A program made the position numbers and the translations under genes. From assembly GCA_910584945.1 (NCBI GenBank), contig CAJUDY010000016.1, positions 1-64,000 on the forward strand: DNA of 64,000 nt. Reading direction: 5' to 3'. Below the pieces are notes generated by a model. That model was not told where the DNA came from. It saw only the letters and a list, made by a program, of their open reading frames with translations, and did no database searches. This document shows, piece by piece, positions 34,138 to 43,389 of this stretch; positions within the stretch are counted from its first letter, which is position 1; every line of letters starts with the position of its first letter. The stretch is from an uncultured Lachnospiraceae bacterium. Lineage in GTDB: Bacteria > Bacillota > Clostridia > Lachnospirales > Lachnospiraceae.

Positions 34138-35259
34138 TTAATATATGCTTTTATATCCGCCTTCCTCAAGAGAAAGCGCTCCAAAGTACTGTTCAAAATC
34201 CATTCCGAGGTATTCGCTCATCTGCTTCATCTCCACCAGCGTCTTCTGATCCACCGCCACGCCTTCGGTCTTCACCCGCTCGCAGGCCAGCACCTCTTTT
34301 TCCCCATGGGTATAGATGCGCTCTCTGCCGGCAGCCTTGGGAGCCTCACGAAGCTCCTGTAAAAAGACAGAAAAATGCCGCGTGATCTCCTCCGGATCTC
34401 CGAACACTGCCGGATCGATGGCAATAAATCCATGACATGTCCCGCCCTTTCCGTCCGTATGGGTGTGATTGGAGGTCAGTCCCTGGGACAGGATCGATGT
34501 GAACAGTTCGCAGATCATGCCGTAGCCGTAACCTTTATGACTTCCGGTCAGTTCTTCATTTTCCCCCAGAGGCATGATCCCGCCTCCGGTCTTGCCCACG
34601 ATGTTCCGAAGCACCAGATCCGCGTCGTTCGAAGGTTTCCCGTCCTGGTCCAGCGCCCATCCGTCCGGCAGCGGTTTCTCCGCTTTCCGGTACATCTCCA
34701 GTTTCCCCCTGGTCACCACTGTGGTGGATGCGTCAAAGAAGAACGGATATGGCTTTGCAGGCACGGCGATGGCGATGGGATTGCTGCCCAGCATGGCCTG
34801 CCTTGCGTTCGTGGGGACCATGATCGCCTCGGAATTGGTAAAGGACATCCCGATCAGCCCCTGTTCGCACGCCATCTTCGCATAGTAGCCCGCGATTCCG
34901 TAATGATTGGAGTTGCGCACGGTGACGATGGCCATCCCGCTTTTCTTTGCCTTATCAATGGCAGTCTGCATGGCCTGATGGCCGATGAGCTGTCCCATGC
35001 CGTCATGTCCGTCGATCACCGCCGACACCGGCGTCTCAAACACCACCTCCGGAGCCGCGTCCACCTTGATCATCCCCGACTCGATCCCCTTGTGATAGCG
35101 GGTCAGTCGCTGCATCCCATGAGACTCAATGCCGTACTTGTCCGACGTCAGCAGTACGTCTGTGATGATCCCGCTCTCCTCCTCGGAAAACCCGAATTTT
35201 TGGAATGCGTCCTTGCAGAATCGCTCCAATACCTCAACCTGAAAATGTAAATGTGCCAT
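34138..35259 (-). CDS. Malate/L-lactate/ureidoglycolate-type dehydrogenase (Ldh family)
   Basis: 373 residues of the LDH2/MDH2 family of NAD(P)-dependent 2-hydroxyacid oxidoreductases, unrelated to classical LDH. Hallmarks are the catalytic histidine region in SDKYGIESHGMQRL, the VRNSNHYGIAGYYAKMA block, and GSNPIAIAVPAKPYPFFFDA. The GSHKGYGYGMICELF nucleotide loop follows. Substrates of the family include malate, lactate, ureidoglycolate, sulfolactate and delta-piperideine carboxylate; sequence alone does not decide. It is monocistronic with its own terminator. Confidence 0.85.
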   Translation of the reverse strand: MAHLHFQVEVLERFCKDAFQKFGFSEEESGIITDVLLTSDKYGIESHGMQRLTRYHKGIESGMIKVDAAPEVVFETPVSAVIDGHDGMGQLIGHQAMQTAIDKAKKSGMAIVTVRNSNHYGIAGYYAKMACEQGLIGMSFTNSEAIMVPTNARQAMLGSNPIAIAVPAKPYPFFFDASTTVVTRGKLEMYRKAEKPLPDGWALDQDGKPSNDADLVLRNIVGKTGGGIMPLGENEELTGSHKGYGYGMICELFTSILSQGLTSNHTHTDGKGGTCHGFIAIDPAVFGDPEEITRHFSVFLQELREAPKAAGRERIYTHGEKEVLACERVKTEGVAVDQKTLVEMKQMSEYLGMDFEQYFGALSLEEGGYKSIY

Positions 35260-35387
35260 TTTTCCCTCCTGATTTAAGTTTCACAGCTCCCCTCCCGGGG
35301 CGTCTGTTCCAATCTCCTTCTGCTGCCAAAAGGCAAGCGATTTTTCCGACATCAATATAACATTTTCAGCGATATATTTCAAGCATA

Positions 35388-36725
35388 TCAGAAATACCCA
35401 TACCGCTTCCTCTTCCCCGTCAGGAAGAAGAACGTCACGCCTGCCGCCAGAACCTCCGCCGCCAAGATGGACAGCCAGATCCCATCAACGCCCCAGAAAA
35501 GCGGAAAACATAAAACCGCCGCGCACTGGAACACCAGCGTCCTAAGGAAGGAGATCAGCGCAGAAGTCAGCCCGTCTCCAAGAGCGGTAAAAAAGGAAGA
35601 ACCAAAGATCGCAAAGCCGGAACACAGGAACGAACAAGAGAAGAAACGGAAGCCCCGGACCGTCAGCTCCATCAGTCCCGTATCATAGCCGGCAAAGAGA
35701 TAAGAAAGCGGCGCGGCCAGAAGCTCCCCGGCGGCGAACATCAAAAGCGCCGCCGCACCCACCAGCAGATGGCTCTTTTTCAAAAGTCCGCTCAGTTCTT
35801 CCCGGCGCCCGGCCCCGTAGTGATAGCTGATCACCGGCGCGCTGCCCACAGAATATCCGATGAACATGGCCTGAAAGATCAGGCTGACGTACATAAGCAC
35901 TCCATAGGCGGCAATCCCGTCCTCCCCCGCGTACCGCATCAGCTGTACATTATAAAGCATGCTGACCAGGGACATGGAGAGATTGCTCATGAGTTCCGAA
36001 GAGCCGTTGGTACAGGTTCTGATCAGCGCCCTGGTATCCAGAGGACCCCTAAGCCCTACCAGCCGCAGAAGGCTCTTATTGTCCCGGCCAAAATAGATCA
36101 GCGGGACCACGCCGCCCACCAGCTGGCTGAAGGCCGTGGCCGCCGCCGCGCCCTCCATCCCCCAGTGAAACACCGCCACGAACAGGGCGTCCAGCACCAT
36201 ATTGACGAGGCCCGACGCCACGGTCACATACAGCCCCAGCTTCGGCTTCTCTGCCGTAACGAACAGACACTGAAATTCAAACTGCAGCACATAGAAGGGA
36301 ATTGCCAGCAGCACGATCCTTCCGTAGCGGACGCTGTTTTCCAGAAGGATTCCTTCCGCTCCCATAAGATCGGCGACGGGACGGATGCTCACAAAGCCGA
36401 TCAGCATCAGCGCCCCGCCGCACAGGATGGAAGCATAGACGATCAGCGAGAACAGCTTATTGGCCTTCTCCTGCTCCCCTTCTCCCAGCGTCTTCGCGAT
36501 CAGCGCGCCTCCGCCTGTGCCGAACATAAAACCCGCGCAGCCCAGGATCATCAAATACGGCATGATAAAATTGACTGCTGCAAAGGGCGTCTTTCCCGCA
36601 AAATTGGATACAAAAAATCCGTCCACCACTCCATAAATCGAGGTAAACACCAGCATGATGACGGACGGAAAGGTAAAGCGCAGCAGACGCCCATAGGTAA
36701 AGTGATCGGATAAGCGGATCTTCAT
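35388..36725 (-). CDS. MATE-family multidrug efflux transporter
   Basis: 445 residues and 12 membrane helices in two homologous halves. It begins IRLSDHFTYGRLLRFTFPSV and includes FGTGGGALIAKTLGEGEQEKANKLF, a characteristic MATE loop, and SAPVISYHYGAGRREELSGL in the second half. These pumps exchange Na+ or H+ for cationic drugs. Its start overlaps the MarR gene stop by four bases, so the two are co-transcribed from the MarR-operator promoter. Drug-responsive autoregulation is expected. Confidence 0.92.
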   Translation of the reverse strand: MKIRLSDHFTYGRLLRFTFPSVIMLVFTSIYGVVDGFFVSNFAGKTPFAAVNFIMPYLMILGCAGFMFGTGGGALIAKTLGEGEQEKANKLFSLIVYASILCGGALMLIGFVSIRPVADLMGAEGILLENSVRYGRIVLLAIPFYVLQFEFQCLFVTAEKPKLGLYVTVASGLVNMVLDALFVAVFHWGMEGAAAATAFSQLVGGVVPLIYFGRDNKSLLRLVGLRGPLDTRALIRTCTNGSSELMSNLSMSLVSMLYNVQLMRYAGEDGIAAYGVLMYVSLIFQAMFIGYSVGSAPVISYHYGAGRREELSGLLKKSHLLVGAAALLMFAAGELLAAPLSYLFAGYDTGLMELTVRGFRFFSCSFLCSGFAIFGSSFFTALGDGLTSALISFLRTLVFQCAAVLCFPLFWGVDGIWLSILAAEVLAAGVTFFFLTGKRKRYGYF

Positions 36726-37177
36726 GTCATATCCCCCGCTTTCATCTGTTTTGCCTTTTTTCGGATCTCGGTCAGAAAACGCTCGGTCAGCTCCAGGTAT
36801 TTCTTCACATCCTCTTCCGTCCAGGAAGCAAGGATTTCATTTTCCGCCCGCAGGATTCGCCTTGCCGTTCGCTCTGCCAGGTCCGCCCCTTTTTCGGTCA
36901 GGCAGACATTCTTATTCCTGGAGTCGGCGGATTTTAAATAGACAATCCCTTCGGCCTCCATCTTGCGGATGGCGGAATTGACCGTCTGCTTGCTCAATCC
37001 GGACCATCTGCAGATGTCCTGCAGCGCACACTGGTCTCCCTGATCGCAGATCGCATAAAGGATATTCATGGCGCTGTCCGACAGTCCAAACTTCAAAGCC
37101 ATCTCGTGATAGACCGCGCTCGTCTCACCCAGGAGATAATTATAGCGTTTCATGTCGGTAGAAACAGATTCTCTCAT
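36722..37177 (-). CDS. MarR-family transcriptional repressor
   Basis: 151 residues. The winged helix contains ICRWSGLSKQTVNSAIRKME (about 55-75) and the wing GIVYLKSADSRNKNVCLTEK. The dimerisation helices flank it. AGGAGG-like GGAGGTGCC precedes the ATG. It heads an operon with the MATE pump and almost certainly represses its own promoter through the perfect palindrome at 37193-37233. Confidence 0.92.
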   Translation of the reverse strand: MRESVSTDMKRYNYLLGETSAVYHEMALKFGLSDSAMNILYAICDQGDQCALQDICRWSGLSKQTVNSAIRKMEAEGIVYLKSADSRNKNVCLTEKGADLAERTARRILRAENEILASWTEEDVKKYLELTERFLTEIRKKAKQMKAGDMT

Positions 37178-37192
37178 TTGGCACCTCCATAT

Positions 37193-37241
37193 AGTACGAA
37201 ATCATACTATGCATTATAGTATGATTTCGTACTGATGTCAA
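37193..37241 (-). promoter_or_regulatory. Consensus promoter overlapped by a perfect MarR-type palindrome
   Basis: On the minus strand TTGACA (37236-37241), 17 bases, TATAAT (37213-37218): full consensus. Perfect 17-bp inverted-repeat arms (AGTACGAAATCATACTA at 37193-37209, and 37217-37233) with a 7-base centre cover the -10 and spacer. Repressor binding would block polymerase. Confidence 0.92.
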
Positions 37242-37251
37242 TGGAGTTTAC

Positions 37252-38187
37252 TCAACTTTCTGCAGCTTCCATCAGTCCCTGGTAAAGCTGGGGCAGGAGG
37301 CCGGTTCCACCGCGATGATCCGCCAGTTCACCTCGCCTCGATCTGCTGTAAGGCCGCGTCCGCGGTAAGGAGCTGAACGTAGCCAGAGCCACCTGGTTCA
37401 TATACGCATTCATGGATTTTCTGTCATCCTGTAGCAACGCTCTGAGAAATCCATTGTACACCGTCCCCGAACAGGAAAACCATTTTCGGATCATTTTCCG
37501 AAACATGAGCTGTACTTCCTTGTTCGTCAAAACCAGTTCGTACCGTTCCATTCCGATCTCTTCATTTAAACTATAGTCTTCCACCTTCAGATACCCGCCC
37601 GCCAGAAGCAGACTCCAGACGGCATTCTCATCCGCATCCAGCTGATCAAAAGTAACCTGTTCGTCGATTTCCGCAAACAAATGTTGTCCTTTCAGCAGAT
37701 ATTCCATCGACATTTTGATCTCCGCGTCCCCCTCGCGGATCAGCTGATCCACCAGACCATTGCTGCTGGTGTTGGCCCAGTAGGCGGAAAGCTTCTTTTT
37801 GTCCAGAAAATTGATAATGGACCACGGATTATAGATATCCCGTCTTTTTCCAAAGGTAAAGCCGTCATACCAGTCCTTTACCTTTTGTCTCTCCTCATAC
37901 AGTCCCTGTTCCTTTAACGCCTCCCACACTTCCTCCTCCGTAAATCCGAAGCTGCTCTCGTATTTCTCGGAAGTCGTCGTCACCACTTCCAGATTATTGA
38001 GATCGGAAAAGATGGACTCTTTGCTGACTCTGGTAATCCCGGTCAGGGCCGCCCGTTCCAGATAAGGATTCGTCTTAAAAGTCGAGTTAAACAGTCCCCG
38101 AATAAAATCCGTTTTATCAATATAAAAACACTGATTTTAGATCAGCTTCTCAAAGCTCTGAATCCCGATTCCTACGGTCCTCGCCAT
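37252..38187 (-). pseudogene. AAA-ATPase-like / PD-(D/E)XK protein, inactivated
   Basis: Reading the minus strand from the ATG at 38187 gives MARTVGIGIQSFEKLI, then an in-frame stop, then NQCFYIDKTDFI. The sequence then jumps over the whole Walker A/B region to RAALTGITRVSKESIFSDLN. The C-terminal part is readable (VKDWYDGFTFGKRRDIYNPW, YLLKGQHLFAEIDEQVTF, DENAVWSLLLAGGYLKVE) but changes frame near 37390. The stop, internal deletion of about 250 codons and frameshift make it dead. The family has an AAA+ half and a nuclease-like half and is of uncertain role. Confidence 0.8.
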
Positions 38188-38226
38188 CTATACACCTCCT
38201 GCCCGTTTCTCCCAAAACATCCCCGT

Positions 38227-39585
38227 CTACAGGAAGATATACTTACAGATAAACAAAACCGCGAGCACATACATCAGCGGCGTGACCTTCTTCGCCTTTC
38301 CGCAGCATACGTTGACTGCCACATAGGAAAGCACGCCGATGGCGATGCCTTCGGAGATACTGTATGCCAGGGGCATGGCAAGCATGCACAGATAGGCCGG
38401 AATCGACTCCGTCAGATCGTCAAAGTCTACGTGGATGATGGAAGACACCATCAAAAACCCTACAAAGATCAGGGCCGGAGCCGTCGCGAATCCGGGAATG
38501 GATGTGAAGATCGGTGCAAAGAAGATCGAGAGCAGGAACAAGAATCCGGTCACCATGGACGCCAGTCCGGTCCTTGCGCCGGCACCGACTCCCGCCGAGC
38601 TCTCCACAAAGGTCGTGGTGGTGGAGGTGCCGAGCACCGCGCCGGCGGAAGTGGCGATGGCATCCGCCAGAAGCGCCTGTCTGATATTCGGAAGCTTTTC
38701 ATTCTCGTCCAGCATGTCCGCCTTGGTGGCGACGCCTACCAGCGTTCCAATGGTGTCGAACATATCCACAAACAGAAAAGCCAGCAGCACGACCACAAAG
38801 TTCGCAATACCAACACCCGAAAAGTCCCCCATAAAGCACTGGCCAAAGGTCTTTGACAAAGCAGAAAAGTCCGTAATGGCAAAGGTGGGATACAGGGAAT
38901 AAAAGCCGTTTTCCGCATCCACCGTGTAGAGGCCCGCTGCCTGACAGAGCATGCCGAGTACCCAGGTCGCAACAATTCCGATCAGGATCGAACCTTTTAC
39001 GCCCCGCGCGTGGAGGATGGCGATCAAGAATGTTCCGATGATCGCAAGCAGCGCGCAGATCCCAAGGGTATGAAACTGGGATGCAAAACTTACATAGGTG
39101 GTAAGAGTGGAATCACTGTTCACGATCACATGTCCGCCCTGTAAGCCTACGAACGCGATGAACAGTCCGATTCCGGCGCTGACTCCCTTCTTCAGCCCGC
39201 TGGGAATGGCGTTAAAAATCGCCTCCCGGACGCTGGTCAGCGACAGGATGATGAACACGATACCCTCCGCAAATACTGCCAGAAGCGCCACCCGCCAGTC
39301 ATAGCCGTAAGCTCCGCACACCGTAAAGGCAAAGTAAGCGTTGAGTCCCATGCCCGGCGCGAGGGCGAAGGGATAGTTCGCCAGAAGCGCCATGGCCGCC
39401 GTACCCACAAAGGAAGCCAGACAGGTCGCCATCAGCACCGCCGTGGCATCCATCCCCGCCGCGGAAAGCATGGACGGATTCACCGCGAGGATATACGCCA
39501 TGGTCATAAATGTGGTAATGCCGCCGATGACCTCTGTCCGGACATCCGTGTTGTTTTCTCTGAGTTTAAACAGTCTTTCAATCAT
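38227..39585 (-). CDS. NCS2-family purine permease (hypoxanthine/guanine/adenine type)
   Basis: 452 residues with 13-14 membrane segments. AzgA/PbuG hallmarks: TEVIGGITTFMTMAYILAVN at the N-terminus, APGMGLNAYFAF, FIAFVGLQGG, and the FVDMFDTIGTLVGVATKADM block in the middle with the substrate-site residues, then LGTSTTTTFVESSAGVGAGA. These are proton-coupled importers of purine bases. It is monocistronic with a good promoter. I looked for a purine riboswitch in the leader and found none; the leader is only about 25 bases. Confidence 0.92.
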   Translation of the reverse strand: MIERLFKLRENNTDVRTEVIGGITTFMTMAYILAVNPSMLSAAGMDATAVLMATCLASFVGTAAMALLANYPFALAPGMGLNAYFAFTVCGAYGYDWRVALLAVFAEGIVFIILSLTSVREAIFNAIPSGLKKGVSAGIGLFIAFVGLQGGHVIVNSDSTLTTYVSFASQFHTLGICALLAIIGTFLIAILHARGVKGSILIGIVATWVLGMLCQAAGLYTVDAENGFYSLYPTFAITDFSALSKTFGQCFMGDFSGVGIANFVVVLLAFLFVDMFDTIGTLVGVATKADMLDENEKLPNIRQALLADAIATSAGAVLGTSTTTTFVESSAGVGAGARTGLASMVTGFLFLLSIFFAPIFTSIPGFATAPALIFVGFLMVSSIIHVDFDDLTESIPAYLCMLAMPLAYSISEGIAIGVLSYVAVNVCCGKAKKVTPLMYVLAVLFICKYIFL

Positions 39586-39617
39586 ATGGATCTCCCTCTT
39601 CTTTCTTTATTTCTTTT

Positions 39618-39646
39618 ATTGTATCCTTATTCGGGAAGGAAATCAA
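39618..39646 (-). promoter_or_regulatory. Promoter of the purine permease gene
   Basis: On the minus strand TTGATT (39641-39646), 17 bases, TACAAT (39618-39623), about 33 bases ahead of the ATG at 39585. Confidence 0.75.
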
Positions 39647-39677
39647 TAAACAGTAGGGAGATTTACTATTTTATTTG

Positions 39678-39854
39678 TCACAGTCTATTTGACGCAGTCC
39701 AAAAAGTTGCCATACACCAGAAAGGAATGGCTATTATGGACAGTATTGTGGTAAGGACAACACATATTCCCATGGGGATATGGCTGATTTTGACAGCTAT
39801 ACATCCCAGGAAAACGATCAAAGGAATGATTATGAGACGAATAAAAGAAAAGAT
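39678..39854 (-). pseudogene. Membrane-transporter remnant (possibly auxin-efflux-carrier type)
   Basis: The minus strand reads IFSFIRLIIIPLIVFLGCIA, then GICVVLTTILSIIAIPFWCM and a stop: two hydrophobic helices as in the last part of AEC-family permeases. The upstream half is absent. The call rests on general resemblance only. From 39855 to 40141 I see nothing else except the ribosome binding site of the aldo/keto reductase gene. Confidence 0.3.
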
Positions 39855-40141
39855 GAATCAGAATCGTCAGCACATCATCCCGGATACTGGTTCAGATTTT
39901 TTTAAAATCTCTGTTCTGCGCAATCTTATATTTTGAAAAAAGCGGTTCCGATCACCTGATTCAGATACTGTCCCATCGAACTTCCACGCTCCTTTTCTTT
40001 CTCCATACAACTTTAAATTCATTATAACCGCTTTCCTTTCGGGTATAAACGAAGAAAATCTTTTCAGAAAAGTATTTGCCGACTACCCGTCAATGGGGTA
40101 GAATAGAAAGAAACACATAGAACAGAAGGAGAACGCTCACT

Positions 40142-41269
40142 ATGCAAACAAAGAAACTTGGTTTTGGACTCATGCGTCTGCCCCTCAACGACAAGACCAA
40201 TGCCGGCGACATCGACGTGGAACAGGTGAAACAGATGGTGGATACTTTTCTGGCAAAGGGCTTTACTTACTTTGACACCGCCTGGATGTACTGCGGCTTT
40301 CAGAGCGAACCTGTGACAAAGACCGTTCTGGTGGACCGCCATCCTAGGGACAGCTACACTCTCGCCACCAAGCTGCATTCTGGCTTTATCGACTCTCTGG
40401 AAGACAGAGACAAAGTCTTTCAGGCGCAGCTTGAGAAGACCGGCGTCACTTATTTTGACTATTATCTCCTCCACGGCATCGAGGCTTCCTCGCTTCCAAA
40501 ATATGAGCGGCTGGACTGCTTCGGCTGGCTTCTGGACAAGAAGGCAAAGGGGCTGGTGAAGCATGCCGGATTTTCTTTCCACGCCAGCGCGGAGCTGTTG
40601 GATGAGATCCTCACAAAGCATCCGGAGATGGAATTCGTGCAGCTGCAGATCAACTATCTGGACTGGGAAAGCGAGTGGGTTCAGTCCAGAAAATGCTACG
40701 AAGTGGCGGTCAAGCACGGAAAACAGGTCGTCGTCATGGAACCGGTCAAGGGCGGCACGCTGGCGAAGGTTCCTGCAGAGGCGGAAAAGCTGTTCCGGGC
40801 CCAGGAACCAAAGCTGTCCGTACCCAGCTGGGCGATCCGCTTTGCCGCTTCCCTGGACCATGTCATGATGGTGCTCTCCGGCATGAGCAATCTGGAACAG
40901 ATGAACGACAATCTGAGCTATATGGAAGATTTCCGGCCCCTCACAGAGGAAGAGAAGAAGCTCACCGGCAAGGTGGCGGACATCATCAACGCACAGATCG
41001 CCGTCCCCTGCACCGGATGCTCCTACTGTACCGAAGGATGTCCCAGGAAGATTGCCATCCCCCAGTATTTCTCCTTATATAATGAAGATATGAGAGAAGA
41101 ATTAGAAGAAAAGGGATGGACCGCCAATTTCGCCCAGTACGAAACCCTTGCGGGCAAATTCGGAAGAGCGAAAGACTGCGAGGAGTGCGGACAGTGTGAA
41201 AGCGTCTGCCCTCAGCACCTGCCTATTATCGAGAAATTAAAAGAAGTGTCCGCGCATTTTGACCACTGA
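40142..41269 (+). CDS. Aldo/keto reductase with C-terminal 4Fe-4S ferredoxin domain
   Basis: 375 residues. The TIM barrel has the catalytic tetrad: Asp and Tyr in YFDTAWMYCG, Lys in ATKLHSGF, His in YYLLHGIE. The C-terminal extension carries two cysteine motifs: CTGCSYCTEGCP (residues about 287-298) and CEECGQCESVCPQH near 350, which can bind 4Fe-4S clusters. This aldo/keto-reductase-plus-ferredoxin type is common in anaerobes and probably couples carbonyl reduction to ferredoxin instead of only NADPH. It converges with the NAD-kinase-like gene, leaving a nine-base gap. Confidence 0.9.
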   Translation: MQTKKLGFGLMRLPLNDKTNAGDIDVEQVKQMVDTFLAKGFTYFDTAWMYCGFQSEPVTKTVLVDRHPRDSYTLATKLHSGFIDSLEDRDKVFQAQLEKTGVTYFDYYLLHGIEASSLPKYERLDCFGWLLDKKAKGLVKHAGFSFHASAELLDEILTKHPEMEFVQLQINYLDWESEWVQSRKCYEVAVKHGKQVVVMEPVKGGTLAKVPAEAEKLFRAQEPKLSVPSWAIRFAASLDHVMMVLSGMSNLEQMNDNLSYMEDFRPLTEEEKKLTGKVADIINAQIAVPCTGCSYCTEGCPRKIAIPQYFSLYNEDMREELEEKGWTANFAQYETLAGKFGRAKDCEECGQCESVCPQHLPIIEKLKEVSAHFDH

Positions 41270-41278
41270 CCGGAACGA

Positions 41279-42205
41279 TCACAGGACCAGCACCCCTCTT
41301 TTGGGCGCAATCTCCACCGTGATCTCGGTTCCGGCGTTGAATTCGACGGCGTCCTGTTCCATCCCGTCGGAAAAGACCACGCCGTTCTCCGGCATCTGGG
41401 ACCGGACCCGGAAGGCGTCCTGCTCCGTCAGCCTGCCATAGACGATCCCTGCCTGGGTCCGGCGGCTGGGAAAGGGTTCCCGGACCACGAAGGTCAGCGT
41501 CCTCTCGTCCCAGGCCAATCCCCGGCTGCCGAAACAAGGACCTCCGAAGGACCCGGCGATGCCGGCGGCCTGGGTTATGACAGAGCGGTGCCAGCCGCTG
41601 GAACCAAGACCGGTGGAGACAATGATCCCGCTGGAGGACTGGCTTTCCCACCGGTCGTTCCAGGTGAGGTCATACCGGGCGGACACGTGGGTTTTCTGGC
41701 CGATGAACAGGTCGTTGACCGCCAGCATGGTCTGGCCGTCCCTGGTCCGGGCCTGAGCCATGGTGATCTCCCGAAAACTGCCGTTCCCTTTCAGTATCTT
41801 TGTAAGGACGCGCTCCGTATCCCCGGCTTCAAAGGGGAGCAGGACTCCGTCCCATCGGTCCGGTTCCGGGTTGACGCCGATGAGTGGCTGGCCGTCCAGG
41901 TATTTGAGAATATTTGCCACCAGTCCGTCCTGTCCTACGGCAATTACGATATCCTGCCGACCGAAAATCATGTTCGGGAGGAAATCCCGGTCGATCCGCT
42001 GCAGTCTGGCGTATCGCTCCGCTGTCCGGGTGACGGCGGATACCGCCCGCTCATACGCCTCGTCCTCCCGGATATAATCGGAAAAATCCGCTCCCATATG
42101 TTCGATATAAAATCTGGCCTGCTGGACCGTATTGTATTTGCGGATCAGGTCCTGAAGTCTCGTTCTTCTGATGACCAGGATCACTTTGTTCATTCCTCTC
42201 TCCAT
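41279..42205 (-). CDS. NAD-kinase-like protein, partner of the SPFH protein
   Basis: 308 residues. The diacylglycerol/NAD-kinase fold is recognisable from IVIAVGQDGLVANILKYLDG, where NAD kinase has GGDG (here GQDG), and GQPLIGVNPEPDRWDGVLLPF, IIVSTGLGSSGWHRS, and SDGMEQDAVEF late. The first Gly of the GGDG motif is replaced, so activity as a true NAD kinase is uncertain. AAAGGAGG lies five bases ahead of the ATG at 42205. The gene follows the SPFH gene by 22 bases; they look like a two-gene operon. Confidence 0.7.
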   Translation of the reverse strand: MERGMNKVILVIRRTRLQDLIRKYNTVQQARFYIEHMGADFSDYIREDEAYERAVSAVTRTAERYARLQRIDRDFLPNMIFGRQDIVIAVGQDGLVANILKYLDGQPLIGVNPEPDRWDGVLLPFEAGDTERVLTKILKGNGSFREITMAQARTRDGQTMLAVNDLFIGQKTHVSARYDLTWNDRWESQSSSGIIVSTGLGSSGWHRSVITQAAGIAGSFGGPCFGSRGLAWDERTLTFVVREPFPSRRTQAGIVYGRLTEQDAFRVRSQMPENGVVFSDGMEQDAVEFNAGTEITVEIAPKRGVLVL

Positions 42206-42227
42206 AAAATCCTCCTTTCAGGACGCT

Positions 42228-43238
42228 TTACGTCAGCGCGTTCAGAAGATCCGGCGACACGTTCAGCGTACCGATCTTTCCCGCCTTGTCGCCCATCTCC
42301 AGAAAGGCCCGGGCGATCAGCGACCGACTGTCCATGCCGCTGATGGCCAATGCCTTTACGATCTCCTTATCCACACCGGAGAAGGTCTTTAAAAGCACCT
42401 CGGAGTCATAAGCTTTTGCATCGGACTTCTTTTTCTCATTTTTCGTCTGCAATTCTACCAGTCGGCAGTTCTCCTCCTCCAGACGAATCTCGCTGGCGAG
42501 CTTCCGGGCGTCCAGCTCCGCCTGCTTTTCCTGTACCAGCCGCTTCATCTCCATCTCTTTTTCCCGCTTTTCCTTCTGCTTTTCCGCCACCTTGATCTCG
42601 GTATTCAGCTCATTTTCCTTCACGATCCGCTCCTGCTCGATGGCCGCATTCCTGCGCTTGTAGATAGCGTCGTCCTGCTGCCTTAAGATCTCTTCTCTTG
42701 CCGCCGCCTCCAGCGCCTTTCTGGTGTCGCTGCGGGCCAGAACCCCCAGAATGGAGACGGACACCAGCTCCAGACCAAAATCCCGGAGGCCCTCATCCTC
42801 CTTCATCCGCTCCCGCAGGGCCCCGGCCAGCTCATCGGCAGAAACAATCGCCTCCCGCACCGTCTTGTTGCTGATGCATTTGGTGACCCACACTTTTACA
42901 AGATTCAGCACCCGCTTGGACATCTTCTGCCCGGCTTCCGTAAGCGCCGCCGCATATTCCTTCTTTCCTTTCCAGGAAAAATCCACCATCCGGGACGCCC
43001 GCTCGTAATCGGTGATCAGATAAGAGATATCTCCCTGGACGCTGACGCTCTGATAGTCGGCGGTCATCAGCTCGTTGAAAGCGAAGCCGGTGTCAAAAGC
43101 TGTGGCCGGGATCACGGTTATGCTGGTGGTCATCGTATTGTAGAAGAACGATAAACCCAGGCCTTTCTGAACAACTTTTCCTCTTCTGACTTTCATGACG
43201 TATTCCGTCGGCTCAAATTTTTTGTACGCGATTCCCAT
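42228..43238 (-). CDS. SPFH/Band 7-domain protein (soluble, no membrane anchor)
   Basis: 336 residues. The N-terminal 200 residues have the SPFH form: MKVRRGKVVQKGLGLSFFYN, TADYQSVSVQGDISYLITDY, GLELVSVSILGVLARSDTRK. A highly charged coiled coil follows (about 195-285, EKQKEKREKEMEMKRLVQEK). Unlike flotillins or HflK there is no hydrophobic N-terminus, so it is probably cytosolic or peripheral and forms large oligomers. It heads an operon with the NAD-kinase-like gene and has a strong promoter. Role unknown. Confidence 0.85.
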   Translation of the reverse strand: MGIAYKKFEPTEYVMKVRRGKVVQKGLGLSFFYNTMTTSITVIPATAFDTGFAFNELMTADYQSVSVQGDISYLITDYERASRMVDFSWKGKKEYAAALTEAGQKMSKRVLNLVKVWVTKCISNKTVREAIVSADELAGALRERMKEDEGLRDFGLELVSVSILGVLARSDTRKALEAAAREEILRQQDDAIYKRRNAAIEQERIVKENELNTEIKVAEKQKEKREKEMEMKRLVQEKQAELDARKLASEIRLEEENCRLVELQTKNEKKKSDAKAYDSEVLLKTFSGVDKEIVKALAISGMDSRSLIARAFLEMGDKAGKIGTLNVSPDLLNALT

Positions 43239-43293
43239 AGTCTTCCTCCTTTTTTTGTTATTATCTTTTTAATAATTTCATTTTATGTTTTAT

Positions 43294-43322
43294 ATGATAC
43301 TATCACATCGATAATATGTCAA
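43294..43322 (-). promoter_or_regulatory. Promoter of the SPFH / NAD-kinase-like operon
   Basis: On the minus strand TTGACA (43317-43322), 17 bases, TATCAT (43294-43299), about 55 bases ahead of the SPFH start codon. Confidence 0.8.
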
Positions 43323-43346
43323 GATATTTTTTATTTTATGAGGTAA

Positions 43347-43367
43347 GTGTCAAAAGTATTTTGACAC
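43347..43367. repeat. Perfect 9-bp-arm palindrome
   Basis: GTGTCAAAA, three bases, TTTTGACAC, between the SPFH promoter and the truncated end of the GH1 remnant. The flanking AGG...CCT extends it loosely. It could be a terminator-like hairpin, a regulator site for the SPFH operon, or a scar of an inserted element. Confidence 0.5.
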
Positions 43368-43389
43368 CTATGATACCACGGATTGCACC

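Noticed and set aside
35769..36713. A 314-codon plus-strand frame
   Set aside because: Antisense to the MATE transporter; no ribosome binding site or domain.
39586..39680. Possible purine riboswitch before the NCS2 permease
   Set aside because: The promoter lies about 33 bases from the start codon, leaving no room for an aptamer.
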